Shown: positions 29,301 through 38,142 of the stretch, piece by piece
How positions within the stretch are numbered: position 1 is the stretch's first letter
Layout: every line of letters begins with the position of its first letter
NCBI RefSeq assembly: GCF_024346755.1
Contig: NZ_AP024862.1
Coordinates: 930,001 to 994,000, forward strand
DNA length: 64,000 bases
Origin: Vibrio aerogenes
Lineage (GTDB): Bacteria > Pseudomonadota > Gammaproteobacteria > Enterobacterales > Vibrionaceae
Reading direction: 5' to 3'
The notes under the pieces: generated by a model
The model's input: the letters and a program-made list of their open reading frames with translations, nothing else
The model's database searches: none
What the model was told of the DNA's origin: nothing
Position numbers and translations under genes: made by a program

Positions 29301-30047
29301 ATGACAGGAAAAAAACAAGGGCGCCGAAGCGCAGAAGCTGCCGAAAATACCCGCCAGCAAATTATGCAAGTCGCAACCGATTTGTTTTGTGAATTTGGTT
29401 ATGCAAGAGTATCACTGAGAATGATCAGCGAAAAAGCTCAAATTTCTCACAGCTTGATCCGCCATCACTTTGGCAGTAAAGAACAAATCTGGTACAGCAT
29501 CAGTGATATTCTCCATGAATGTATCGACCAGTACGGGCTCAATATTCTCGATTCACTACCGGAATCACTCAAAGTTGATGAAAGAATCTATCAGTTCATG
29601 GTACGAATTCTGGCATTCACTTTGGTTTACAAGAAGCCAATTCAGCTGATGGCCGACGTCGTTCGCCACGAAGGGGAAAGATTTGACTACTTTGTCGATC
29701 GGACCGGAGAAGTTGAGCACTCCATCAATAAACTGACAACCCTGTACAACCAAAAATACCCGGATAATCAGGTAAAATTCTGGGAAATTAAATGGCAGAT
29801 GATCATGTTTGCTCACGGCGCTGCGTCTCTCAGTCCTTTTCTGATGAAAACCTGGGGAAACGAGTGCGAAACCGAAGCGGGTTGTCTGATGAAGCACTGG
29901 CAAATGTATAATAACCTGATGGCAGAACAGTTCCGGATTCCCGCCCGGTCACGCCTGAATCCTGCATCGCTGGATGAGTTGATTATTAAGGATGGGTTCT
30001 GCTGTCCGTACCAGTCTTTATCATGTTACCCGGGGGAAAATCTCTGA
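29301..30047 (+). CDS. TetR family transcriptional regulator
   Basis: The protein has 248 residues, read from the ATG at 29301; an upstream frame to 29217 exists but looks non-coding. The N-terminal helix-turn-helix is typical: TRQQIMQVATDLFCEFGYAR, SLRMISEKAQISHSLIRHHFGSKEQIWYSI. The ligand domain is unassigned. It ends with a Cys-containing tail (DGFCCPYQSLSC). It is convergent with the FAD oxidoreductase gene and could regulate it or the Nudix gene, but no operator was found. Confidence 0.85.
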   Translation: MTGKKQGRRSAEAAENTRQQIMQVATDLFCEFGYARVSLRMISEKAQISHSLIRHHFGSKEQIWYSISDILHECIDQYGLNILDSLPESLKVDERIYQFMVRILAFTLVYKKPIQLMADVVRHEGERFDYFVDRTGEVEHSINKLTTLYNQKYPDNQVKFWEIKWQMIMFAHGAASLSPFLMKTWGNECETEAGCLMKHWQMYNNLMAEQFRIPARSRLNPASLDELIIKDGFCCPYQSLSCYPGENL

Positions 30048-30091
30048 GATCCCCCGGACCTGAAAGCCATTCAGCGTATTATACGGTTCTT

Positions 30092-30115
30092 ATTTCCCGT
30101 CAGCAGACGGGAAAT
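30092..30115. terminator. Hairpin between convergent tetR-type and oxidoreductase genes
   Basis: ATTTCCCGTC and its complement form a perfect 10-bp stem with a four-base loop between two gene ends. There is no T-run beyond the stem on either strand, so it is a probable bidirectional terminator of the weak kind. Confidence 0.5.
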
Positions 30116-30127
30116 ATCAATCCCTTC

Positions 30128-31570
30128 TCAGACACCAGCGACTTTCGCCAGCCCAACCGGATAATTTCTGGCTTCAGCCATTTCAACCGCCAGTTTTTCA
30201 ACTTCATCAGCATGAAGGGAAGTACATACAGGATGTTGTTCCTCCACAGAAAATACCTCTGGTGTGCTGTCAGGAACAAGTTGCCAGCGATCAACAATTT
30301 TTCGGGCGGCCTCAAGAGCAGATGACCCTTTCACAATTTCCATTCTTGCATAATGCTGACTGCTGAAAGACACATCAGCCGCCCGTAACGATGCATCCTG
30401 ACCCGGAATTTGTTGCGCGCCATACAAAGGTTTGCCTAAAACTTCTGCCTGATAGTAATCAGGAATAAACTGTCCGACATGTTCAATCGCCCGTTTTGTT
30501 CGCAGTTCGGTCATCTCTGGCTCCCAACCCTTATCCAGTTTCATCTGCAAATAGCCCGGCAAGTCGGGCTGAGACGAGTCAGATGAACTCTTAACCAGAC
30601 CATCCTTAAACAAAGTGATATCTGTGGTCATACCATGCAGCTGGAATACCCCATCAGCATAAGGCGTTAACTGAGCCATCCCCAGCGGAGTTCCGCGTTG
30701 TCCATGAAAAATCACTTCCGGCCAGACAAATTGCGTTTCAGCCCACCGGGTCACATACGCAGCTTTAAACTCGACCATTCGTTCACAGTGATGACGTGTT
30801 AAATCATCAATTTTTCCGGTTTGATAACCACAGGCATTAATCATGTAATCGACATTCAGGTCGGATAGCTGTCCCTGACCATCAATATATTTCAGCCGCC
30901 ACTGATTGTCTTTAAACACAGAATCAACCAAGGTAGATCGGGTCATTAAATGGCAGCCGGGAAGACGGGATAAAGTTAAAGTAGCCGAAGCGGCAAGCCG
31001 GAAGACGCTCCATCCATACTCCTGAACAGCCACAACCGGATATTTCAGCCGATCTAAGTCCGTATGTCTGGCAAAGGGAATCACCCAGTCATCGAACGAT
31101 TGTGGCAATTCTGGCTGGGCAGAGTGCTTCAGCCGTTCAAGCTCTTCGCGGGAATACAGTTGATAGTACATACCGGGATCACCCAACACCTGATTACGCG
31201 GATCCTCATCCACCAGCTGCTGATAAGCTTGTTTAATCACTTTCAGACGCGATAGCAATAAGCCTGGCTCATGTGGATCTTCAACCGGTGTCGCGATGAT
31301 CGTGGGCCGTTTATTCAATGTATGCGGATAAAGGCGAACCGTTTCTACCGACTGTCTGAGCAATTGCAGGCACTGTGATTCAGAGATCTCACGATACAGA
31401 TTCCCGCCGGCATGGAGATGACATATCGGAGGACCATTGACTAATCCGTCACCCCGCTCCAGTAAGAAGACTTCAATACCCAGCTCTCCAAGGTGAACCG
31501 CGGCTGTCGCTCCGGCGACTCCCCCACCGATGATAGCAACCCGGGAAACATGTTTTTCTGACGTTTTCAT
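30128..31570 (-). CDS. FAD-dependent oxidoreductase (DAO-like fold)
   Basis: The 480-residue protein starts with a Rossmann dinucleotide motif (VAIIGGGVAGATAAVHLGELGIEVFLLERG, GxGxxG near residues 15-20). MINACGYQTGKIDDL is a typical late FAD-contact region, and PIPG-like GQDASLRAADVSFSS follows. No substrate is known; homologues are found widely in marine gammaproteobacteria. It has no signal peptide and is probably cytoplasmic. It is monocistronic. Confidence 0.78.
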   Translation of the reverse strand: MKTSEKHVSRVAIIGGGVAGATAAVHLGELGIEVFLLERGDGLVNGPPICHLHAGGNLYREISESQCLQLLRQSVETVRLYPHTLNKRPTIIATPVEDPHEPGLLLSRLKVIKQAYQQLVDEDPRNQVLGDPGMYYQLYSREELERLKHSAQPELPQSFDDWVIPFARHTDLDRLKYPVVAVQEYGWSVFRLAASATLTLSRLPGCHLMTRSTLVDSVFKDNQWRLKYIDGQGQLSDLNVDYMINACGYQTGKIDDLTRHHCERMVEFKAAYVTRWAETQFVWPEVIFHGQRGTPLGMAQLTPYADGVFQLHGMTTDITLFKDGLVKSSSDSSQPDLPGYLQMKLDKGWEPEMTELRTKRAIEHVGQFIPDYYQAEVLGKPLYGAQQIPGQDASLRAADVSFSSQHYARMEIVKGSSALEAARKIVDRWQLVPDSTPEVFSVEEQHPVCTSLHADEVEKLAVEMAEARNYPVGLAKVAGV

Positions 31571-31979
31571 TGCAACTCATCTCTACTCGTTGGATGCGCT
31601 CATTCTATCGGTCTGGAAACAGAATGAAAATCACATTTTTACTAAGGAGATACCAATTTTAACAAAACCTTTACATAAGGTTCGCAATTCAGACCAATCA
31701 TATATGCGCTAAGTTACTTAGATAAAATCTATACGCTTAGGAGCATATATACGGATGAAGATTATCTTTGGATCAGGCACATATAAATTTCTTTAATATA
31801 TGAATGCCGTTCAAACATTACAATATGCTTATAGATTGATATATTTTAGTCAATTATTATGTAACCGATTGCTAATTAATCTTTGCAATCAATCTAATAG
31901 GTTAGCTGAATGAAAATAAAATTGTGTGTTTTGTTCAGTAATAACCAGTTTAAATAAATATTAATTTTTATGGTGACTT
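31571..31979. other. Divergent intergenic region before the pectate lyase
   Basis: About 400 AT-rich bases lie between the oxidoreductase and pectate lyase starts. Both promoters must be here. No gene and no clear operator were seen; KdgR- or CRP-type sites could not be assigned by eye. Confidence 0.45.
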
Positions 31980-33785
31980 ATGAAACACGTAACACGTCTG
32001 CTTGTTATCCCGGCCACCATTGCATCCTGCTATGCACTGAGCATACCTGAAGCAGCTGCTGCCAGCTGCTCAGCCAAAATCAGTGATCAATGGAGCAATG
32101 GTTACCAAATGGAGGTAACAATCAATAGTGAAGGTAATAATCTGCAAAACTGGCAAGCGTCTCTGGATTTCACTCAGGCGCCCGATATTGTCAATAGCTG
32201 GAATGCCAAATTGTCTGTCAAAGGCTCACTGGTAACCGCATCAAATCTGGACTGGAATGGCAATGTGCCTGCCGGAGAAAGTACTTCTTTTTACATCCAG
32301 GGAAATGGTTCAGGGAATGCTGCCGCCCCCTCATGTACTTTAAGTCAGGCTTCATCTGGTTCTTCGCAGAATGATACGACAGACTCCTCGTCTGGTAACG
32401 CCTCATCGGGTAACAGCCCGCAGGCCACTTCATCCGGCGGACCGGACGGATATACTTTCTGTGCGAATGAAGGTGAATCCTGTCAGTTTTCCGGTACAAA
32501 AAAAGTTGCATATGGCGCCAGCGGTAAGTTTAATTATGAAACGGCAACCAATAGTGTCAGCTGCGACAACAGCACATTTGGTGACCCGATTTATGGTTCG
32601 AAAAAAGCCTGTTACTACCAGCAGGATCAAGCCCCGTCAAATGGCCCGTCAGGTTATACACCTTGTGCAAAAGAAGGAGAAACCTGTCAATTCTCAGGCA
32701 CACGAAAAGTTGCATACGGTGCCAGCGGAAAATTCAACTATCAGCTTGCCACGAACAGTATCAGCTGTGACAACAACACGTTCGGCGATCCTATCTACGG
32801 CACAGCCAAAGAATGTTATTACGGCCCCAAAGAAGATGATAGCGGGAACAACGGTGGCGGAGATACCGGTTCAGGCACCTGTCCGGTCAAACTATATGGC
32901 TGGGCAACAGTTGATGGCGGTACAACCGGTGGTGGTAATGTAACACCGCAGCGTGTCACTTCTCTGTCAGAACTGAGAAAACTGGCCAAAGACAGCCAGC
33001 CGCGCGTTCTGGAACTATCCGGTACTTTTACAACCGGTGATGAACCAATCTGGGTCAGCAGTAACAAAACACTGGTCGGCATTGGTAAAAATACCACGAT
33101 TAAAGGCGGCATCCGGATTAAAGGTGATAAAAATATTATTATCCGTAATATGAGTATTCTGGGTAACAACACCGGCCGTCCTGTCGATTCAATCGGAGTT
33201 CGGGGCTCTCATAACATCTGGTTTGATCACCTGACGGTTACCGATGGCCCTGATGGTATTCTCGACCTGACCAAAGGCACCGACCATGTGACCGTGTCCT
33301 GGTCTAAGTTCTATTACACCACCAAAAATCGCTCTCACCGTCTGGCACTGTTGTTCGGTGGTGGTTCAACCCACGGCGATACTGACACTGGCAAAAACAA
33401 CCACACCATTCACCATAACTGGTTTGGTAAGAACCTTGATCAAAGAATGCCTCGTCTGTTGTTCGGTAAAGGCCATATCTACAACAACTACTACAATGCA
33501 CCGGGTAACTCTTATGCGATCGGCTCTGGTTCATGGGCATCATTGTTAGTAGAAAATAACTACTTTAAAGATATTAATAGCCCACACCGCTTCCAGGATT
33601 CAAATCCATCCTATATTACAGCGCGTGGTAATATCTATGATCACACAACCGGTAAAAAAGATACCGGCGCAGGTGGTAGCGGCAGCAACCCACCTAAAGC
33701 CTGGACTAATCCACCATATCAGTACCATCTGGATGCAGCAAAAGATGTACCATCACTGGTGACAAGCTGTGCAGGACCACAGTAA
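31980..33785 (+). CDS. Secreted modular pectate lyase (PL1) with CBM2-like and duplicated accessory modules
   Basis: The 601-residue enzyme has a signal peptide (cleavage near residue 29, EAAAA), a carbohydrate-binding module of type 2 at about 30-122 (SCSAKISDQWSNGYQMEVTI, Trp-rich), a Ser/Asn linker, two copies of a 58-residue Cys-containing module (about 155-212 and 223-280; GYT-CA-EGE-CQFSGT-KVAYGASGKFNY), another Gly-rich linker, and a pectate lyase family 1 beta-helix to the end. NIWFDHLTV (Asp/His metal and folding motif) and DQRMPRL (catalytic Arg) are present. It cleaves polygalacturonate by beta-elimination and is probably exported by the type II system. Convergent with ybbP. Confidence 0.93.
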   Translation: MKHVTRLLVIPATIASCYALSIPEAAAASCSAKISDQWSNGYQMEVTINSEGNNLQNWQASLDFTQAPDIVNSWNAKLSVKGSLVTASNLDWNGNVPAGESTSFYIQGNGSGNAAAPSCTLSQASSGSSQNDTTDSSSGNASSGNSPQATSSGGPDGYTFCANEGESCQFSGTKKVAYGASGKFNYETATNSVSCDNSTFGDPIYGSKKACYYQQDQAPSNGPSGYTPCAKEGETCQFSGTRKVAYGASGKFNYQLATNSISCDNNTFGDPIYGTAKECYYGPKEDDSGNNGGGDTGSGTCPVKLYGWATVDGGTTGGGNVTPQRVTSLSELRKLAKDSQPRVLELSGTFTTGDEPIWVSSNKTLVGIGKNTTIKGGIRIKGDKNIIIRNMSILGNNTGRPVDSIGVRGSHNIWFDHLTVTDGPDGILDLTKGTDHVTVSWSKFYYTTKNRSHRLALLFGGGSTHGDTDTGKNNHTIHHNWFGKNLDQRMPRLLFGKGHIYNNYYNAPGNSYAIGSGSWASLLVENNYFKDINSPHRFQDSNPSYITARGNIYDHTTGKKDTGAGGSGSNPPKAWTNPPYQYHLDAAKDVPSLVTSCAGPQ

Positions 33786-33814
33786 ACAGTCCTCAATCAA
33801 TAGATGTACTTAAC

Positions 33815-33868
33815 TAACAGATAGTACGTAAATAACAGATAGTACGTAAATAACAGATAGTGCTTAAA
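33815..33868. repeat. Tandem repeat, 3 x 18 bp, after the pectate lyase gene
   Basis: Three adjacent units of TAACAGATAGTACGTAAA lie 30 bases beyond the stop codon; the third has two changes. Confidence 0.9.
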
Positions 33869-33908
33869 TAATTAACAGCACTGACGGTTTGAAAAAACCA
33901 CTTTCTCC

Positions 33909-33943
33909 AACCCTGTGCAGCTGTATAGCTCACAGGGTTTTTT
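33909..33943 (+). terminator. Terminator of the pectate lyase gene
   Basis: AACCCTGTG and CACAGGGTT pair around a loop that itself holds AGCT/AGCT, followed by a run of T. It is a strong intrinsic terminator. Confidence 0.88.
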
Positions 33944-34246
33944 CAGGTTATCTGATGTTTTGCGCTGAAAATCACAACATTTGATGTAACAGCGACACCC
34001 GATAAAAACCTGTCAATTTAACCATTTACCCCCGCCATGATTGTCTATTTTTTCACCGAAAAAAAAGCGGGAAATTTTCGAAAAAAATACTTGACTGAGT
34101 ATACTCACAATTCAGAAATACCGAAAAAACAGGACGCATATATTCCCTAACATATTGAAGATTATAGGCTGATGTTCAGTTCAGCCTGGATAAAAACGCA
34201 ACTTATCCCATCATTTATCCACCGATTCTGTGGATAAGTGAGTAAG
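33944..34246. other. Gap between convergent pectate lyase and ybbP genes
   Basis: This stretch is AT-rich and holds TTGACT (34091) fused to a perfect 12-base palindrome TGAGTATACTCA (34096-34107), a DnaA-box-like TTATCCACA on the minus strand (34229-34237), and an 8-bp hairpin (34215-34237) that may end the ybbA-ybbP message. No gene was found. Confidence 0.45.
34215..34237 (-). terminator. Hairpin downstream of ybbP
   Basis: TTATCCAC and GTGGATAA pair with a seven-base loop about ten bases after the ybbP stop. It lacks a T-run, so its role as a terminator is uncertain; one arm is also a DnaA-box-like sequence. Confidence 0.35.
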
Positions 34247-36766
34247 TTACTCACTATTGGGGAAAGTGTTCTGTTGATGACTCTTATTATTCAAATAGTG
34301 GAATAAATGAAAAACGACCAGCATCACCATCACACACGCAATCACCGGCTGCAGGATCCAGAGTAAGAAATGCGGCCGGGGTGATAAATCAAATCCATAA
34401 GAAACCAGCACTGCAACCACACCATCCGCGCTGACACCCGAAATCATCCCGGCGGTGAATGCTAACAGCCCAAATTCAGCCCAAAGCGTCCATCGCAACC
34501 GTCTGTCGCTCATTCCCAGCGTCCGGTATAATTTCATTTCACCGCGACGCTGATCCAGGCTCAGCCGCAATAAGGTATAAATCAGTAATAGCCCCGCAAA
34601 CAGGCTCATGCCGGTCAGCACAGAAATCGCCCAGATAATCTGGTTCAGAATCTGCTGGATCTTCGAGGTAATCTGGCGCAGGTCGATCAGACTGACCGTT
34701 GGAAATTCATGAGCAAGCACCGACATTTGCCTGACAGAATCTTTCCCGGTCCGGAAACTCAAAAGCCAGCTACGGGCGAGATTGGTTGTCAGATCAGGGG
34801 ATAAAATAAAATAGAAGTTTGGCTTTAAATCCCGCCAGTCAACGTGGCGGATCGAGTTCACTCTGGCAATGATGGCTTGATTATTAATCCGGAACTCCAG
34901 AGTATCCCCAACCTGTATTCCAATATCTTCAGCCACACCTGACTCAACAGAAACGCCCTTTTCCGGTACCCACTGACCCGCAACAACCGGATTGTAATCA
35001 GGCAAAGCCTTCGCCCAGGTAAAATTAACCTCCCGGCGGAAAATATCGCTGGCCTGCTCTCCCCCGGCAAAGACCTTCGCATCAATACCGTTGATTTTAA
35101 ACAACCGGCCCCTGACCATCGGAAACAACGGTGAATGTTCAATATTCATGGCTTCAAGCTGCTCAAGATAGCGATCTTTTTCCCCGGTACTGATATTAAT
35201 AGAAAATACATTCGGCGCATCTTCCGGAAAAATGCCGGTCCAGTCCGCAAGTAAATCGGTCCTGACAATCCATAAAACAGCAAACAGCATCAGTGATAAA
35301 GCCAGCGCACTCAGTTGTACACCCGTCATTAACGGAGCCCGGCTCATCCTGCGTAATGCCAGTTTAAAAGAAGCGGATAAGGGAAATTTCCCGAATGCCC
35401 TGAGTAACAGAATTCCGGCACCGGCACTCAGCATCAAAACCAACGCAATTCCGGCCAGCACCACCCACAGAAAAGTATTTTTACCAAAGAAGACAGCGAC
35501 ACCACACAAAGGAATCAGGAAAAAACCCCAGCGCATAAATGCAGATAATGCCGGAGATACACCACTTTGCAGCACTTCCCCGGCCCTGACATGTACCAGC
35601 TGATAAAGCGAAATACCGAAACCGGGCACCGCCACCAGCAGTAAAACCGTTAGCGTGGTCATCAATGGCCCGAATCCCAGCGCAGGTAAGGGTGAAGGTA
35701 ACACACCGCGCAGCGGAATATGTAACAGCAGCTCCAGCAGATAACCGGCAGGCACACCAATGAATAAAGCAATACACAACAGTAATGCCATCTGCACCAA
35801 CAACCAATGCCGGACCCATTTCCGGGTCGCCCCCAAACTTTTCAGCATCGCTACGGTCTGTTTGCGGGAAACGACATAATTCTGGCAGGTAAATAACAGG
35901 GTAATCATGGCAATCAGTACCGTGACCACCACAACCAGTGATAAATACCGTAAAGCATTGTCAAAGATCTCTGAAGATCGGCCTGAACCACTGACATCCC
36001 GCCAGCGCTCAGAAGGGTTGAGCGTTGTAACTGACTTCAGCCATGTAATATCCTGCTCGGAACCGTTAATAAACAGCCGGTATTGTACCCGGCTTCCCAC
36101 AGTGACCGTTCCGGTTGCATTCACATCAGACTGATGAATCAGTACCGTCGGCAACTGCCTGAAAGGATTAAAGTTCAGCCCCGGCTCTTCAATAATCTCT
36201 CCGGTGATCCGTCGTTCCAGATCACCGATAAAAACCGAATCACCAATCTTCATACCCAAATCTGTCAGAATCTGTGGATCAAGCCAGACTTCTCCGGGCC
36301 GGACGTGTGCATGTTCTGATTTTCCGTCAGACAGTCTGAGCTGACCCCGAAGCGGAAATGCCTCGTCCACCGCTTTCACAAACACCAGCTTCATCCCTTC
36401 CCCACCGGATGAATCTGTCCCAAACAACATGCTGGAGAACCGGGTCATCAGTGATGTTTTCCCGCCGCGGTGTTCCGCTTTGACAATCAGGCTTTCCGGG
36501 ACCGGTGCCGGTGAAATAAAAACCGTATCAGCCATCAGCGTATCTTTGCTCTGATTGACAATCGCCTGTTCCATACGGGTTGCCACAGCAGATAAAGCAA
36601 AGATGCTGGTTGTAATCAATGCCAGCGCAAGAATCACCAGCCACAACTGCCCGTGCCGGATTTCTTTCAGGCTCCAGCGAATCAAAGAGCGGTTAAAAGA
36701 AGATGATTCCTTCATGAGACCATCTCCTCCACTTGTCCGGCATGCATTTTCAGCCGGCGCTGACAT
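34247..36766 (-). CDS. ybbP: ABC transporter permease YbbP (FtsX-like, MacB superfamily)
   Basis: The 839-residue permease has ten or so predicted membrane helices: one near the N-terminus (residues 35-60), three around 270-390, two in the middle (about 425-475), another at 495-515, and three at the C-terminus. Large extracytoplasmic domains lie between. This layout matches YbbP, an FtsX-family permease that works with YbbA, probably as a mechanotransmission or lipid-handling pump. Its start overlaps the ybbA 3' end by 55 bases, or less if an internal ATG at 36715 is used ([11 protein letters not shown]). Confidence 0.9.
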   Translation of the reverse strand: MSAPAENACRTSGGDGLMKESSSFNRSLIRWSLKEIRHGQLWLVILALALITTSIFALSAVATRMEQAIVNQSKDTLMADTVFISPAPVPESLIVKAEHRGGKTSLMTRFSSMLFGTDSSGGEGMKLVFVKAVDEAFPLRGQLRLSDGKSEHAHVRPGEVWLDPQILTDLGMKIGDSVFIGDLERRITGEIIEEPGLNFNPFRQLPTVLIHQSDVNATGTVTVGSRVQYRLFINGSEQDITWLKSVTTLNPSERWRDVSGSGRSSEIFDNALRYLSLVVVVTVLIAMITLLFTCQNYVVSRKQTVAMLKSLGATRKWVRHWLLVQMALLLCIALFIGVPAGYLLELLLHIPLRGVLPSPLPALGFGPLMTTLTVLLLVAVPGFGISLYQLVHVRAGEVLQSGVSPALSAFMRWGFFLIPLCGVAVFFGKNTFLWVVLAGIALVLMLSAGAGILLLRAFGKFPLSASFKLALRRMSRAPLMTGVQLSALALSLMLFAVLWIVRTDLLADWTGIFPEDAPNVFSINISTGEKDRYLEQLEAMNIEHSPLFPMVRGRLFKINGIDAKVFAGGEQASDIFRREVNFTWAKALPDYNPVVAGQWVPEKGVSVESGVAEDIGIQVGDTLEFRINNQAIIARVNSIRHVDWRDLKPNFYFILSPDLTTNLARSWLLSFRTGKDSVRQMSVLAHEFPTVSLIDLRQITSKIQQILNQIIWAISVLTGMSLFAGLLLIYTLLRLSLDQRRGEMKLYRTLGMSDRRLRWTLWAEFGLLAFTAGMISGVSADGVVAVLVSYGFDLSPRPHFLLWILQPVIACVMVMLVVFHLFHYLNNKSHQQNTFPNSE

Positions 36767-37395
36767 CTCGCTGCCAGTTGTAAATCATGTGTCACCAGCA
36801 TTAGTGTTGTTCCTGCATCTTCATTGAGTTGAAACAGCAAATCAATCACCTTTGCCGCTGTGGTTTGATCAAGATTTCCTGTGGGCTCATCAGCAAACAG
36901 CAGCGCCGGTTTAAGCATAAATGCTCTGGCGATGGCAACCCGCTGTTGCTCACCACCAGACAGCTGTGCAGGCGTATGATGAAGCCGCCCGGATAAACCT
37001 ACCGCATCAAGCAGCCTTTTCGCCCGCTCCGTATCTTCATTTTCTCCGCGTAACAAACAGGGTAAAGTGACATTCTCCAGTGCGGACAGACTGGGAATCA
37101 GCAAAAAGTTTTGAAAGATAAACCCGACCGATTCACTGCGAATCACTGCGCGTTCTTCATCCGTTAAGCTCTGTAAAGGACGGCCAAATAATTTCACTTC
37201 GCCGGAAACCGGCATATCCAGCCCGGAGAGAATGGCCATCAGGGTTGATTTACCGGCACCGGAAGCACCAACAATCGCAACACTTTCTCCGGGAAAAACA
37301 TCAAAACTCACATCTTTAACGATTGTCAAAGATTGCTGATTCGTGGACACTGTCTTCACCAGTGAACGGGCAGAAATTACAGGGGCGTTTTTCAT
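36712..37395 (-). CDS. ybbA: ABC transporter ATP-binding protein YbbA
   Basis: The 227-residue ATPase of the LolD/MacB type has Walker [10 protein letters not shown], signature [14 protein letters not shown], Walker [13 protein letters not shown] and the switch His in VTHD. It is translated before ybbP on the minus strand. Its ATG and that of the divergent tesA overlap inside a single CATG at 37393-37396. E. coli has the same ybbA-tesA pairing. Confidence 0.94.
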   Translation of the reverse strand: MKNAPVISARSLVKTVSTNQQSLTIVKDVSFDVFPGESVAIVGASGAGKSTLMAILSGLDMPVSGEVKLFGRPLQSLTDEERAVIRSESVGFIFQNFLLIPSLSALENVTLPCLLRGENEDTERAKRLLDAVGLSGRLHHTPAQLSGGEQQRVAIARAFMLKPALLFADEPTGNLDQTTAAKVIDLLFQLNEDAGTTLMLVTHDLQLAARCQRRLKMHAGQVEEMVS

Positions 37396-37996
37396 GATAC
37401 GTTGGTTATCCTTTTTATGGCTGATTCTTTTTTCATCTCAGGCACTTTGTACACAGTTACTTGTTCTCGGTGACAGTCTCAGCGCCGGTTACCAGATGCC
37501 CATTGAGCAGGCATGGCCGGGCTTATTGCCAGAGGCCTTAGAGAAACATCACCAGACCGTCAGCGTGATTAACGGCAGTGTATCCGGGGATACCACCGGC
37601 AATGCTCTGGCCCGGTTGCCTGCATTACTCAAACAACACAAGCCGTCATATGTTCTGATTGAGCTGGGCGCAAATGATGGACTTCGTGGCTTCTCACCCG
37701 ACATCCCCAAACAGAATCTGATCAAAATTATCGACCTGATTATTCAGTCCGGCGGCAAACCTATCCTGATGCAAATCCGTATTCCTCCGAATTACGGGCA
37801 ACGTTACAGCCGGTTGTTCTCTGCGATTTATCCTAATATATCAGATAAAAAGCGAATTCCTCTCATTCCGTTTTTTCTGGAGCAGGTGATTATCCGGCCC
37901 GAGTGGATGAAAGAGGATGGCCTGCATCCCAAAGCCGAGGCACAACCATGGATTGCAGAGACAGTCGCCCGGCAAATTTCTCCTTTACTGAAATAG
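37394..37996 (+). CDS. tesA: Acyl-CoA thioesterase I / lysophospholipase L1 (TesA)
   Basis: The protein has 200 residues, read from the ATG at 37394, with AGGGG eight bases upstream. It has a signal peptide (about residues 1-19, ending QALCT) for export to the periplasm. It belongs to the SGNH hydrolases: GDSLSAGY (nucleophile Ser), GSVSGDT (Gly), GANDGLRG (Asn) and EDGLHP (Asp, His) are all present. The E. coli protein acts on acyl-CoA, lysophospholipids and some peptides esters. It is divergent from ybbA. Confidence 0.94.
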   Translation: MIRWLSFLWLILFSSQALCTQLLVLGDSLSAGYQMPIEQAWPGLLPEALEKHHQTVSVINGSVSGDTTGNALARLPALLKQHKPSYVLIELGANDGLRGFSPDIPKQNLIKIIDLIIQSGGKPILMQIRIPPNYGQRYSRLFSAIYPNISDKKRIPLIPFFLEQVIIRPEWMKEDGLHPKAEAQPWIAETVARQISPLLK

Positions 37997-38142
37997 ACGA
38001 TCCGGCTCCATTCAGTTCATGCTCAGCCGGTACACAGATCACGTCTGAGTGCATAAATTGATCGTTTAATGCCCTAACTCAAAAAATATCCATACGGTTT
38101 ACGATAACGTGAATAAAGTTTCACCACCAGCAGGTAAACCAA

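Noticed and set aside
32371..32943. Long alternative frame within the pectate lyase linker and module region
   Set aside because: It arises from the repetitive coding sequence in another frame; there is no start context and no domain.
34229..34237. Single DnaA-box-like TTATCCACA
   Set aside because: One box in a gene gap with no iterons, AT-rich unwinding element or replication gene is not an origin.
34237..34255. Perfect 9-bp inverted repeat at the ybbP stop codon
   Set aside because: Half of it is coding sequence and the one-base centre cannot form a normal hairpin loop; probably chance.
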